The notes below the pieces were generated by a model. That model was not told the origin of the DNA, did not search any database, and saw only the letters and a program-made list of their open reading frames with translations. This document shows positions 24,951 through 34,856 of a stretch of DNA of 45,358 bases, piece by piece. Each line of letters starts with the position of its first letter. The stretch's first letter is position 1. Source of the stretch: Pseudomonadota bacterium (GTDB lineage: Bacteria; Myxococcota_A; Polyangia; Haliangiales; Haliangiaceae); contig JAKSDA010000575.1 of the NCBI GenBank assembly GCA_022360315.1, positions 1 through 45,358 on the forward strand, in the 5' to 3' direction. A program made the translations under genes and the position numbers.

Positions 24951-25967
24951 TCAGCAAGTCGCCACAACCAGGACCGCAGCGAGCACGATCGTGCCGATCA
25001 ATGCGGCGAGTCCAATGGTGAGCACTCTCGATCGCTCGGGCCGGGAAGAAGCCTCCTCGGCCTCGATCGGGGCCCGGACCGGGGCCGGCTTGCTGTCGAA
25101 ACTGACACTCACCGGAGCGCTCTCGGACATGCCGTGGGTGCTCATGCGAGCGGTGGCGTGGCCGTCGAGCGACTTGTCTATGATCGCACTGACTTCGATC
25201 GCAGAGGGCGGACGATCATCGGGTCGCTTGGCCAGAAGCCGCCGGACCAGCGATTCGACATCACGGCGCAAAGATGGCTCGAACTGGCGCAGCGGCGGTG
25301 GCTCATCGTGAATCTGCTGCGAGGTCACGCTGCCGCGCTCTTTGTCGGCAACAAACGGCGGGCGACCGCACAGCATCTCGAACAGAATGCAGCCAAGGGC
25401 ATAGAGATCAGCTCGATGATCGATGGCCAGACCTTCGGCGAGCTGCTCGGGAGCCATGTACGCGGCGGCTTTCTTGATCTCTGGCGAATCCGGTGTGCTA
25501 TGGGTCAGGCCGGTGTCCAGAAGTTTGGCCCGCTCGCCACCAGTGACCACCGCATCGGGTACCAACACCACATGGTCCGGCGTGAGATTGCCGTGCACGA
25601 TGTCCGCATCGTGCACCACCGCCAGAGCCGCAGTGAGCTGCCGCGCAATGCCGAGCGCCTGGGCAAACGGCAGGTTTCCGCGCTTGCCAATGCGCGTCGC
25701 CAAACTCTCGCCGTCCAGAAACTCCATCACCAGATACGCTTTTCCCTTGTGATCGCCGAGATCAAAAACCTCGACCAATCCGGGGTGGGTGAGCGTCGCA
25801 GCCTTTTGCGCTCGAGCGAGAAATGGCTCGGAGCCACTCGACGACGAGAATACTTTGACCGCAGCACGTCGGCCCATGAGAGCATGCTCTGCCAGGTAGA
25901 CGACCGAGGTTGTCCCTTCACCTACCTTGGCGACCACTCGGTAGCTACCGACGACTTCGCCAATCAT
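24951..25967 (-). CDS. Membrane-anchored Ser/Thr pseudokinase
   Basis: The 338-residue protein keeps the Hanks fold but has lost the catalytic residues. The glycine loop is GEGTTS (16-21); Lys38 is kept; the helix-C Glu is replaced (ARAQKAATLTHP). The HRDLKPDN loop reads HGNLTPDH (125-132), losing the catalytic Asp, the Lys and the metal-binding Asn. DFG reads DTG (151-153). The substrate-lobe signatures APEQ, DLYALGCILFEMLCG and PP remain, so folding is preserved. A single C-terminal TM (about 315-337) anchors it with the kinase domain in the cytoplasm. It lies 110 bp downstream of an active kinase of the same layout, probably in one transcript, suggesting a scaffold or allosteric partner (inference). 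Confidence 0.9.
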   Translation of the reverse strand: MIGEVVGSYRVVAKVGEGTTSVVYLAEHALMGRRAAVKVFSSSSGSEPFLARAQKAATLTHPGLVEVFDLGDHKGKAYLVMEFLDGESLATRIGKRGNLPFAQALGIARQLTAALAVVHDADIVHGNLTPDHVVLVPDAVVTGGERAKLLDTGLTHSTPDSPEIKKAAAYMAPEQLAEGLAIDHRADLYALGCILFEMLCGRPPFVADKERGSVTSQQIHDEPPPLRQFEPSLRRDVESLVRRLLAKRPDDRPPSAIEVSAIIDKSLDGHATARMSTHGMSESAPVSVSFDSKPAPVRAPIEAEEASSRPERSRVLTIGLAALIGTIVLAAVLVVATC

Positions 25968-26077
25968 GACGCCGCGATGGTAGCAGATCCTCGCCGGCTG
26001 CCGTCTCGACTGGCGACGGGAACCTGCGTATCGCCATTGACCATTTGCAATAGGCTGAAATAATAGAGTAATTCAAC

Positions 26078-27361
26078 TCAGTTCGAAGACGAGAGCAACA
26101 GAAACGCAACCAGAACCACGACGCCTAACACGACCAGTGAAGTAACCACACGCAAGACCCAACGCTTGCCCAGCACAGCGGCGCCGGCATCAGTCTGCGG
26201 GGTCCTGGATCTGCCGGTCTGGCCCCCATGGGTAGCCGCACGGTTCAAACCGCCGTTGCTACTCCGGCTGCCCGGATGGCCGGGTCGCTCGACCACTGCA
26301 CAGCCAGGCCTGCGGCTTGATTGTTCGACCGGTGTGGTGCTGCCCGGAGGCGTGCCACGCGGACGGCCGGATAGTTGGTGGTCCCGGCTTTGTGCAGTGT
26401 TTGGTGACTCTGTGATCGCCGGGCGTCCGACCTCGGTCGATGAGGGAACTCGAACCACCGCCACCCCGGGGCTGGGAGTCGCCGTTGCCTGGCGCGGAAC
26501 AGAGACGTTCTCCGCCGGCAAAAGGCCCCACACCACGTCCAGTTCGGCGCGCAGGTCGGCCATCGATTGCGGGCGCGAATCGCGGTCCTTGGAAAGGGTG
26601 CGCAGGATCAAGCTATCGACGTTGGGGGGCAGGTCGGTGCGTTTCGAACTCGGCCGCGGTGGCGGTTCCTCCACGTGCATCATGGCCAGGGTCGACGCCT
26701 CGTCGTGGACAAACGGCGGCTCGCCGCAGACCATCTCGAACATGATGCAGCCGAGGGCGTAAATGTCGCTGCGAGCATCGACCTCGCCCGATGATCGACA
26801 CTGCTCCGGGGACATATAGAGCGGTGTCCCCAGCATCACGCCGACGAACGTATTGACGTGCTTGGTGGACGTCAACTTGGCGACGCCAAAGTCGAGCACC
26901 TTGATGCGCTCTCCGGTCTCGGCGTGTTTGTCCGGGATGAGAAAAATATTGTCGGGCTTGAGATCGCGGTGGATGATTCCCTTTTCGTGTACCGCGGCCA
27001 GGGCCCCGGCGATTTGCCGGGCCACCGAGGTCATGCGCCGAACCGACAATCTTCCCTCGCGCTCGAGTGTCACGGACAGAGGCTCGCCGTCGAGCAGCTC
27101 CATCACCAGATAGACCCTGCCGTTGTCCGCCTTGCCACAATCGAAGATCTCGACGATCCCCCTGTGATTGGCCAGAGCAGACGAGCGCGCCTCGTTGATG
27201 AAGCGCTCGGTGACCAGTTCGTTGTGTGACCAGGCCGGAAGTAGGACCTTGATCGCCGCCTTTCGGCCGACGTGAATGTGCTCGGCTTCGTAGACCGCAC
27301 CAACGCCGCCTTCGCCGATTTTCCGCGTGATGCGGTAGCTGCCGTAGATCTGGCCGATCAT
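26078..27361 (-). CDS. Membrane-anchored Ser/Thr protein kinase
   Basis: A 427-residue kinase with all key motifs intact: GEGGVG 16-21, Lys38, helix-C Glu57, HRDLKPDN with Asp133, DFG at 157-159, SPEQ, and DIYALGCIMFEM. After the kinase domain come ~120 residues of Pro/Ser/Thr/Arg-rich linker (likely disordered and a phosphorylation target) and a single TM near the C-terminus (about 403-424, VVTSLVVLGVVVLVAFLLL), leaving almost no external domain. The start is supported by GAGGA 5 bp upstream. It shares the MIGxxxGSYR opening with the pseudokinase downstream, implying tandem duplication. It is divergent from the 1438-residue kinase-STAND gene. Confidence 0.93.
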   Translation of the reverse strand: MIGQIYGSYRITRKIGEGGVGAVYEAEHIHVGRKAAIKVLLPAWSHNELVTERFINEARSSALANHRGIVEIFDCGKADNGRVYLVMELLDGEPLSVTLEREGRLSVRRMTSVARQIAGALAAVHEKGIIHRDLKPDNIFLIPDKHAETGERIKVLDFGVAKLTSTKHVNTFVGVMLGTPLYMSPEQCRSSGEVDARSDIYALGCIMFEMVCGEPPFVHDEASTLAMMHVEEPPPRPSSKRTDLPPNVDSLILRTLSKDRDSRPQSMADLRAELDVVWGLLPAENVSVPRQATATPSPGVAVVRVPSSTEVGRPAITESPNTAQSRDHQLSGRPRGTPPGSTTPVEQSSRRPGCAVVERPGHPGSRSSNGGLNRAATHGGQTGRSRTPQTDAGAAVLGKRWVLRVVTSLVVLGVVVLVAFLLLSSSN

Positions 27362-27612
27362 GGATTCCTCAAGTCCTGTTCAATGTAACTAAAGCGAGCA
27401 CTTGGACAAAAATGCTAGGACAGTGAATCGGTTATTGTTTCTCGACGCGGGAAGTAGTTCACCGAAAAATCGCATGGATAGGCAAGTGGGCTAATGTAGT
27501 AGGCTGCTCTATCACAGTCGGGTCAGGTTGGCTCGACCTTTTGATCAATTCAGTACGATCAACTCTTTGCACGATTGATTTCTGCGCGATCGACTCTCGC
27601 ACCACGGCCACG

Positions 27613-30600
27613 ATGGGAGACTGCCCACATATATCGGAACTGATTCGCACGGCTGCTGCAGGCAAGAGAGCCACTGCCCTTGCCGGACATCTGAATCGGT
27701 GTGGCGACTGCGGCAGTTTCACCCGGACGATCCGGGAACGAGCCGATTCTCTGTCCACGACGGCGCAGCTCGAGGACTGTGATGCGGCCGAGGTGCTGAT
27801 GAGCGAGATCGACGTCGGCCTGCGCGACCCGGACACGTTGGCTCCTCTCGTGGCCCATTTGCGCACCTGCTCGCTTTGCTATCAGGATATGGAATTGTCG
27901 GTCCCGGACCCGGGACCCGATGCGATCGCCGGAGGCCCGGCCGCTCTGCTCCACGGCAACTCCGCTGCGCATTCCCAGTCGGGACATCCGGCCGACCGCC
28001 CGGTCGCGAGTGGACAGGGCACGCGGCACCGGGATATCCGCGAGGGCGGGTTTGATTTTCCCGGCACAGATCGGTTCGAGGTCCGGCAGCGGCTCGGCTC
28101 GGGGGGGATGGGGGTGGTCTACGAGGCATACGACCGCAAAAACGGCGCTATCGTGGCACTCAAGACCTTGCGCAATTTAACCGCCAAGGCGCTTTTTCGG
28201 TTCAAGAATGAGTTTCGAGCGCGGCAAGACCTGCAGCACGAGAACCTGGTGTCTCTCGGCGAGCTCTTCGAGCATCACGGGGAGTGGTTCTACACCATGG
28301 AACTGGTCCGCGGACTGGACTTTGCCAACCATGTCCGCCATCGAGATCGGCCCGACACGGGTACAGTCAACTCGTCGGACAGTGCGCTGTTGGCGAGTTC
28401 CACCCCCAACTCTGTGGGCCGCCTGCCCACTCGTGACGCCCAGGACGCGAATGTCGATGGCCAGGCGCTTTCCGCTCTGCCCGGCCGATGCGACGTGGGT
28501 CGACTGCTCAATGCCTTGCGCCAGCTCTGCCTGGCGCTCCGCGCACTTCACAATGCGGGCAAAGTCCATCGCGACATCAAACCGTCCAACATCATCATCA
28601 CCCCCGGGGGTCGGCTCGTGCTGCTCGATTTCGGGCTGGTCAGCGATTTGACCGGACCCGAGTCGACCCATAACAGAGCGGTGGGAACGCCGGCGTACAT
28701 GGCACCCGAGCAGGCCACCGGTACCCAGGTAGGTCCGCCAGCCGACCTGTACAGCGTCGGGGTATTGCTCTACGAAGCGATCACCGGCGAGCGACCTTTC
28801 TCGGGCACTCACCTCGAGCTGTACTGGAACAAGCGCTTGAAAAAACCCGTTCCGCCCCGGCGACTCGCGCCCGAAACTCCCCGAGAGCTGGACGCGCTGT
28901 GCACCGGGCTCTTGTCGTTTTCTCCCCACGCCCGGCCGACCACCGGCGATGTCCTGGCCTGTGTACAGAAACTCGATGTCGAGATGGTGGTTCCGGTCCA
29001 CCTGCCCGCCACCGTGCCGGCTCAGAAAGCCCCGTTTGCCGGCCGCAAACACGAACTCGCCGCGCTGCGCGCCGCGCTCGACCAGGTCCAGGCCGGTGCC
29101 GGGCTGACGATTCTTTGTAGCGGCGTGCCGGGAGTGGGCAAGACTGCTCTTATCGACCGCTTTGCTCGCTGGTTGCGCGACTCGATGAGCCACACAGTGG
29201 TCTTGCCCGGGCGCTGCTACGAGCGCGAATCGGTGCCCTACAATGCGTTCGACAAGGTCATCGACGCCCTCAGTCGCTACCTGGTCCGTTTGCCACCCCG
29301 CGACGCCGCCGGATTGCTGCCGCGCCGGGTCCGCCTCCTGGCCGATGTGTTTCCGGTGTTGCGTCGGGTCGAGGCCATCGAACAAGCTCCCCAGGTCAAT
29401 ACCCGCGACCCGGCGACGCACGGGCATGCACGGGCGGATTATGGGCATCCGGCCGATTCTGCGATCGCTGCCGCAGATGAGCGCACGATGGTCTTCACCA
29501 CCCTGCGCGAACTGCTCGCTCGCATTGCCGACCGCCGACCCCTGGTCATCCTCATCGACGATGTGCACTGGGCCGATGCCGACAGCAGGGCCCTTTTGCA
29601 GGCCATCATGGCCGGGCCGCAAGCCCCGGCCATGCTGCTGGTCGCGACCACCCGTCAAACCGTCGCCGGCGAACCGAATCGCCTGGATGCCAGAGAGTGG
29701 ATTCCAGGCCCGGTGCAGACAGTTTCTCTGGCTGAACTATCCGACGACGAGGCGGTCGAAGTGGCCCAGGCGCTGCTCGTCGCCGGTGACGAAGATGTCT
29801 CTTCGGCCGACATCCTGGCCCGTGAGGCCGGTGGACATCCGGTTTTTTTGCGCGATCTCATCCGCGAAGCCAGCCTTGCCCGACGACCTTTTCTGACCCT
29901 GGAACAGGCGCTAAACGTCCGTATCGAGCGATTGCACGGGGCCGAGGTCCGCCTTGTCGAGATCGTCGCCGTGGCCGGGGCGGCGCTGCCACTCGATGTG
30001 CTGTCCGCTGCGGCAACCGTCCCTTTCCGCGACGTCGATCGCCACCTTGCCGTCCTGCGGGCCGAACACCTGGTATGCACAGCGGCAGATCGCGACCACG
30101 TTGCCATCTACCACCATCGCGTGCGCGGTGCTGTACTGGCCCGCATGGATCCGTCGGCCCGGCGGGCCTGCCACCGCGCTTTGGCGACCGAGCTGGAAAA
30201 CGCATTTGTCGGGCCGGACCACCACGATGTCGCCGGTGCGACGCCCGACCTCGACATCCTGGCAGTGCATTGGCAGGGCGCCGGCGATTTCGCTCGCGCA
30301 TCGCAGTGGGCGGCCCGGGCGGCCCGGCAGGCGACCCGGGCGCAAAAACTCGACCGCGCGGCCCGGCTCTACCAGCTCGCCCTCGATCTCACCAGCCGCA
30401 CCGACTCGACCATCGACGAACATTCCTCTGCTGAACACAGCCCGGTCGCTGCGTTGTCTGCACGGCTTGGCGAGGTCCTGGCCGATGCCGGCCACTGCGC
30501 GGAAGCGGCCACTGCATTCCGCGATGCCGCGCGATTCGTCGCGGCCGACCAGGCCGTATCGGCCGAACATTACCTATTGCTTGCCGCCGAAAATCTGGTG

Positions 30601-31929
30601 GGAGCAGGGCGCATGGCTGAGGGATTGACTGTTCTCGAGCGAGCGTTGAGCCGAGTTGGCCTCGATCTGCCGCCGCAGGATCCCCGCCACGCCATGATTT
30701 CACTCATGGCTCAGCGGGCCCGGCTCCGGCTGCGCGGCGATGCTGTCCGCCGGCCCCGCGGCAAGCACATCGCCCGCGACATGGTGGCCAGGACCGATGC
30801 CCTGTGGCATGCCGGGCTCGTATTGAGCATGGTCGATCTGGTTCGCAGGGCCGAGATTCACACCCGTCATCTGATCCAGGCCCTGGAAACCGGCGAGTCA
30901 TTCCGGGCCGCTCGCGCGCTGATCGAAGAGGCCGCGCTCGTGGCCTTGCGCGGCAAGGATGGCCAGCAGGCCGAAAGGCTGATCCGAGCCGCGCAATCCC
31001 TGGCCGGTGATGATTCCGCGCGGGTGCGCAGTTTGGCCGCGGCTGTGCGCACCGGGGTCGCCGTGGCCGCCGGCCACTGGAGTGAAGCTCATGCCCGCAG
31101 CCTGGAGGCCGAAGCACTGTCCATCAAGCGGCCTGGGGGCTTTGATTTTACTAGGTACTCGATCCTCGCTTATCGCATCTGGTCGCTTTTTTACTCCGGT
31201 GCGCTCGACACTCTATCGGAGCAGATTGTCCAGCATCTCGATGGCGCGGACGAGAGCGCGGTTTGCGACATTCACCTGGCGACCATGCTCAAGACCGGAC
31301 TGGCCAACATTCACTGGCTGGCCGGAGGCGATGTGGAGGCGGCGCGCGAGGTGCGCGAGGAGGTCATGCAGTATTGGTCAGCTGCCCCCGGCTTTCTCGT
31401 GCAGCACAAAGACGACCTTCTGGCTCGCCATCACATTCACCTCTACACTGGCGATAGCGGGCAGGCGTGGCGCGATATCACCGAAAACTGGCCCCGTCTC
31501 GAACAGTCGCTGTTGCTCAAGTTTCAGCTTTTTCGGGTCGAATGTGTTCATGCGCGCGGGCGCAGCGCCCTGGCCGAAGCGCGCGGTGGCACCGGACCAT
31601 TGCTCGGGCGCTGCGAGCGCGACGCCCGCCGGCTGGCCCGCGAGAACTCGATCTACTCGGCCCCGCTCGGTGAGTTGCTCCGCGCCGGAATTGCCCATAC
31701 CCGGCGCAACTCCGACGCGGCGATCGGCCACCTGCGTCGCGCCCTACTCGGATTCGAATCAGCAGAGATGGCGCTTTATGCGGCAGCAGCGCGCCGCCAG
31801 CTCGGCATCCTGCTCGGTGGCGACGAGGGACGCGAGCTCGTGCAGAGCGCCGAGGCATGGATGAACGGGCAGGATATCGCCGATCCGGACCGCATGACCG
31901 CCATGCTGGCGCCCGGATTTGCCGACTAA
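27613..31929 (+). CDS. Ser/Thr kinase - STAND ATPase - TPR-like regulator with N-terminal zinc motifs
   Basis: A 1438-residue protein. Two HxxxCxxC motifs (H26-C30-C33 and H82-C86-C89) resemble anti-sigma zf-HC2 zinc sites. The kinase domain follows: GSGGMG 162-167, Lys184, HRDIKPSN with Asp321, DFG 339-341. A ~60-residue insertion after FANHVRHRD sits in the C-lobe before the catalytic loop. Next is an AAA/STAND ATPase with Walker A GVPGVGKT (504-511) and Walker B LVILIDDVHWAD (644-655), then ~700 residues of helical TPR-like repeats. Kinase-AAA-TPR fusions of this type (PknK-like) are signal integrators in myxobacteria and cyanobacteria; the zinc N-terminus is an unusual addition. The ATG at 27613 is preferred, though an in-frame TTG at 27541 exists. 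It is soluble, with no TM. Confidence 0.9.
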   Translation: MGDCPHISELIRTAAAGKRATALAGHLNRCGDCGSFTRTIRERADSLSTTAQLEDCDAAEVLMSEIDVGLRDPDTLAPLVAHLRTCSLCYQDMELSVPDPGPDAIAGGPAALLHGNSAAHSQSGHPADRPVASGQGTRHRDIREGGFDFPGTDRFEVRQRLGSGGMGVVYEAYDRKNGAIVALKTLRNLTAKALFRFKNEFRARQDLQHENLVSLGELFEHHGEWFYTMELVRGLDFANHVRHRDRPDTGTVNSSDSALLASSTPNSVGRLPTRDAQDANVDGQALSALPGRCDVGRLLNALRQLCLALRALHNAGKVHRDIKPSNIIITPGGRLVLLDFGLVSDLTGPESTHNRAVGTPAYMAPEQATGTQVGPPADLYSVGVLLYEAITGERPFSGTHLELYWNKRLKKPVPPRRLAPETPRELDALCTGLLSFSPHARPTTGDVLACVQKLDVEMVVPVHLPATVPAQKAPFAGRKHELAALRAALDQVQAGAGLTILCSGVPGVGKTALIDRFARWLRDSMSHTVVLPGRCYERESVPYNAFDKVIDALSRYLVRLPPRDAAGLLPRRVRLLADVFPVLRRVEAIEQAPQVNTRDPATHGHARADYGHPADSAIAAADERTMVFTTLRELLARIADRRPLVILIDDVHWADADSRALLQAIMAGPQAPAMLLVATTRQTVAGEPNRLDAREWIPGPVQTVSLAELSDDEAVEVAQALLVAGDEDVSSADILAREAGGHPVFLRDLIREASLARRPFLTLEQALNVRIERLHGAEVRLVEIVAVAGAALPLDVLSAAATVPFRDVDRHLAVLRAEHLVCTAADRDHVAIYHHRVRGAVLARMDPSARRACHRALATELENAFVGPDHHDVAGATPDLDILAVHWQGAGDFARASQWAARAARQATRAQKLDRAARLYQLALDLTSRTDSTIDEHSSAEHSPVAALSARLGEVLADAGHCAEAATAFRDAARFVAADQAVSAEHYLLLAAENLVGAGRMAEGLTVLERALSRVGLDLPPQDPRHAMISLMAQRARLRLRGDAVRRPRGKHIARDMVARTDALWHAGLVLSMVDLVRRAEIHTRHLIQALETGESFRAARALIEEAALVALRGKDGQQAERLIRAAQSLAGDDSARVRSLAAAVRTGVAVAAGHWSEAHARSLEAEALSIKRPGGFDFTRYSILAYRIWSLFYSGALDTLSEQIVQHLDGADESAVCDIHLATMLKTGLANIHWLAGGDVEAAREVREEVMQYWSAAPGFLVQHKDDLLARHHIHLYTGDSGQAWRDITENWPRLEQSLLLKFQLFRVECVHARGRSALAEARGGTGPLLGRCERDARRLARENSIYSAPLGELLRAGIAHTRRNSDAAIGHLRRALLGFESAEMALYAAAARRQLGILLGGDEGRELVQSAEAWMNGQDIADPDRMTAMLAPGFAD

Positions 31930-31957
31930 AGAGACGCGCAGCGTGCCCGCTGGCGAT

Positions 31958-33937
31958 TTATTGCAGAAATTCGCCGATCCGATAAAAGATCTGTTGTGGC
32001 GCCAGATGGGTCGATGACGTCAGCAGGCAATAGGTCACCTGCTGGGCATTTTTGTCGTAGTCGTAGCCAAACAGGATCACCTCGCCATACTCATCGACCA
32101 GATGCCCGCTATTCGAGCCGGGATCGTGGAACATTTCAAATTGGCTGCCGTCGCGCTCGCGTCTCACATGGTCCCGGATCGCACTCTCGAAGCGGCCCGG
32201 ATCGACCGAGAACACCTGCTGGGGCAGTGCCGCGCCATTGCCGGCCTTGCCGGCGTTTTTCGCCAGGTCCGCCGGCTCGGCCTCGTCCACGGAAAAGGAC
32301 ATCAATCCGGCTGCCCTGGTCGACTCCTCACCATCGAGGATCTCACCGATGAACCGGTTGGTGAACAGTTTCTTCGGGTCCAGCCGATCGCGGACGGCGA
32401 GGAACCGATCCAACCTGCTCTGGTCCTCGCCCGCGCCGCTGGCGGTCAGGATACTGCGCACATAGTCGACCAGTCCGGGCACGACTTCCAGGTATTTGCC
32501 CCAGTGCGGCATTCCGCCGAACTTCTTCCAGCCGCCGCCGTGCTCTGCACTGAAAAAATCGCCGGTAAAGTCGCCGAAATGGTCTTTGAGCGTGCCGGCG
32601 CCAAAACTGAGATACTCGATGAAACAGGTGTGCGTATCAGAACCAGCCGGTTGATACGCGGGCGAAAGAACTGCCGTACTGTTTTTAACAAAACGCGCGT
32701 GAACCAGTAGATTGATCGGGTAGGGAAAGCGGTTTTTGTCGTTTCGCCACGCCTCCATCCGATCCACCGTCTGATACCAGGCGTCCACAGCGTCCTTGAA
32801 GCCCGCTTCGCCGGCCATCGGCACAGTGAATGATAGATCGTAAAAATCCTTAAAATACTTGGTCTGATAGAGAAACGCCGAACGCGGCTTGATGACCAAA
32901 TTGTGAATCAAGCCAAATTTGGCCTTCCAGTTGAGTACGGTCATGCTCGATACAGACGGTACAATATATTTATTCTTTTCGATCTGTTTGCCGATGTACG
33001 CTCCCATCGGGGCGAGAAGATCCATCAGGTTGCCGAGGCCCACGGCGGCCTCGCTGCCCGGCGAAACCGGGTCGTTGGTCCGGCTGAAAGCCATGACCAG
33101 GAGTTGATCCTTTTCCGGGCCCTGCGGTACGAAATAGGGTTCGAAAAAACTGAATGTGAAATTGTTATATGGATACCAGAAAAGTTCTATATAATCATTT
33201 TCTTCTACAATGCGACGGAGCTTGCTCGGATCGTTCCTATCGAGAACATCGGTCATGGTGACCGTATCAGTACCCACTCTGAGATTAAAACCATCGACCT
33301 CGAGTTTGAACGTGAGCCGGGTGATAATACCCAGTGAACCGAGGTTTACCCGCACGATATCCATCAGTTGAGCCGGCGAAAGGCCGAGGTCCTTGAGTGT
33401 TTCGGGCACCGTGTTGACGTCGAAATGCAGGACCGTGCCGTCGGCGATCAGGATATCGATGCCATACACCAACTCGGCAATGGTCCCTTCGCTCCAGCCG
33501 GTGCCGTGACACCCGTTGGCCACGAACCCGGCAATTGTGATGTCGGGGGCCGGTCCCTGAGTGGGAAATGGACAGCCTTTGTCCTGGGCCAGTTTGGTCA
33601 ATTCCCCCTGGGTGAGTCCGGGGGGGACACTCATCAGATAATACTCTCGACCATTTTCACTGTGTTTCTCCCAGGTCACTTGCTGACTCGAGTCGCCCTC
33701 TGGACTCATCCGGCTGGTGTCGACCGAAAAACCGTCGGTCGCAATGGCGTCGTTCCAGGAGTGACCGGACCCGCGGGCGCGAAGTTTTTTGCCCTCGTTG
33801 TTTGCTCGCCTGACGATTTCTTTCAAGTCATCAATGGAGCGCGGCTGAAAATAACAAGATGGAGTATAGTCTATATTTTCAGACCAGTTGGATCGCTGAC
33901 CCGATTGACATTGTGTTCCTGCACTCTGATTGCTCAT
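31958..33937 (-). CDS. FAD-binding oxidase (VAO / aldonolactone oxidase-like)
   Basis: A 659-residue flavoprotein. The N-terminal PCMH-type FAD domain includes CYFQPRSIDDLKEIVRRAN, RARGSGHSWND (His59, the position where related alditol and gulonolactone oxidases attach FAD covalently) and GFVANGCHGTGW, then GTVLHFDV and LGSLGIITRLTFKLEV. A long C-terminal substrate-domain region ends with an extra segment of ~110 residues (EAEPADLAKNAGKAG onward) not usual in the family. The likely reaction is oxidation of an alcohol or lactone with O2 giving H2O2; substrate unknown. No signal peptide. It converges on the kinase-STAND gene with 28 bp between stops. Confidence 0.87.
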   Translation of the reverse strand: MSNQSAGTQCQSGQRSNWSENIDYTPSCYFQPRSIDDLKEIVRRANNEGKKLRARGSGHSWNDAIATDGFSVDTSRMSPEGDSSQQVTWEKHSENGREYYLMSVPPGLTQGELTKLAQDKGCPFPTQGPAPDITIAGFVANGCHGTGWSEGTIAELVYGIDILIADGTVLHFDVNTVPETLKDLGLSPAQLMDIVRVNLGSLGIITRLTFKLEVDGFNLRVGTDTVTMTDVLDRNDPSKLRRIVEENDYIELFWYPYNNFTFSFFEPYFVPQGPEKDQLLVMAFSRTNDPVSPGSEAAVGLGNLMDLLAPMGAYIGKQIEKNKYIVPSVSSMTVLNWKAKFGLIHNLVIKPRSAFLYQTKYFKDFYDLSFTVPMAGEAGFKDAVDAWYQTVDRMEAWRNDKNRFPYPINLLVHARFVKNSTAVLSPAYQPAGSDTHTCFIEYLSFGAGTLKDHFGDFTGDFFSAEHGGGWKKFGGMPHWGKYLEVVPGLVDYVRSILTASGAGEDQSRLDRFLAVRDRLDPKKLFTNRFIGEILDGEESTRAAGLMSFSVDEAEPADLAKNAGKAGNGAALPQQVFSVDPGRFESAIRDHVRRERDGSQFEMFHDPGSNSGHLVDEYGEVILFGYDYDKNAQQVTYCLLTSSTHLAPQQIFYRIGEFLQ

Positions 33938-34150
33938 GTCTGATGCCTCGTTGTAGCTGTCCTGTTGCTGCTTCTGCTTCTGCTTCTGCTGCGGTTTTGC
34001 CGCGATCTGGTATCAATTGGCGATGCCAGCCGCACAGCCGTGCTGGCGACACCTCGCTCAAAGGTCGACAATCATAGTCGACCATGTACAGACAGTGTGC
34101 AGAAATATGTCGAATAAGATGGTATTTACTCGCTTTTACCCCATACCACC

Positions 34151-34229
34151 GAATCATGCAGTCTCACATGATTCTATACAGTCTCAATTAGTTCGAGAGA
34201 CACAAGCGAGACCAGGTGAGACTGTATAG
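34151..34229. promoter_or_regulatory. Nested inverted repeats sharing CAGTCTCA
   Basis: GAATCATG-CAGTCTCA-CATGATTC (34151-34174) is a perfect hairpin with an 8-nt loop. It abuts CTATACAGTCTCA (34174-34186), which pairs perfectly with TGAGACTGTATAG (34217-34229). The octamer CAGTCTCA thus occurs three times, twice direct and once inverted. It lies about 215 bp upstream of the FAD oxidase gene and could be an operator cluster or structured RNA; no function is assigned. Confidence 0.5.
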
Positions 34230-34856
34230 AGGTCATGGCGATGGCCAGATAGGTTCAGTGCAGCATATCGAGACAACAATCGGCAATCCCGATTTGGTAT
34301 TCACTGATGAGCATGCATGACAATATCGAAAATACGGCAGAGTTTTGTCTCAAGGGAAGAATGAACCAAAAACACATTGATTGTGGATCAAACGAGATGT
34401 TTCTGTTGCGACGAGATAGCGGATGTAGAGGATGTGGGGCGGGCCAAGAGTCGAACCCTTCTCATTGTCATACGCAGCAGAACGCCTGGTCTGATCGATG
34501 AGCAATACGTTCGGTTGGGGGCGGCCGCGGGTGCAGGACCGGCGGCCGGGTTCGCAGTCCGGTGCGCAAGGTCGGCCATGGCAATGGGCAGTTTGGCATC
34601 CAGCTCACATCGAGCCGGCCGACCGGCCGACCCACGAGCCGCGCGAACTCTTGTGCGCTGCGAGAAAGACAGAAAATCGGTTGGTTGACAGTGAAATCGA
34701 GCCCGACGCGCGCCGTCTGATCAGAATCGACACGATCTGTCAACCCCTGTGTAACCGTCCGCCGGGATCGACGTAACGCAAAGTGAACACAGCGTGGTTG
34801 CCGAGATGGGTGGCGCCGTATCTCCGCCCAGTGCTGCATGTACAAGGAGAATCGAT
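34230..34856. other. Intergenic stretch with copy 2 of the dispersed repeat
   Basis: No gene is supported. Positions 34364-34408 resemble the 45-bp repeat at 11370-11414 (AAACACATTG-TTGT-GATCAAA-CGAG-TTTCTGTT). The promoter and leader of the repeat-protein gene at 34857 are expected near the right end. Confidence 0.4.

Noticed and set aside
28177..29658. 493-codon frame antisense to the kinase-STAND gene
   Set aside because: No motifs, and the sense strand has intact kinase and Walker motifs.
33961..33995. CTTCTG microsatellite upstream of the FAD oxidase
   Set aside because: A short run of about three to four units; could be slippage-prone but gives no evidence of phase variation.
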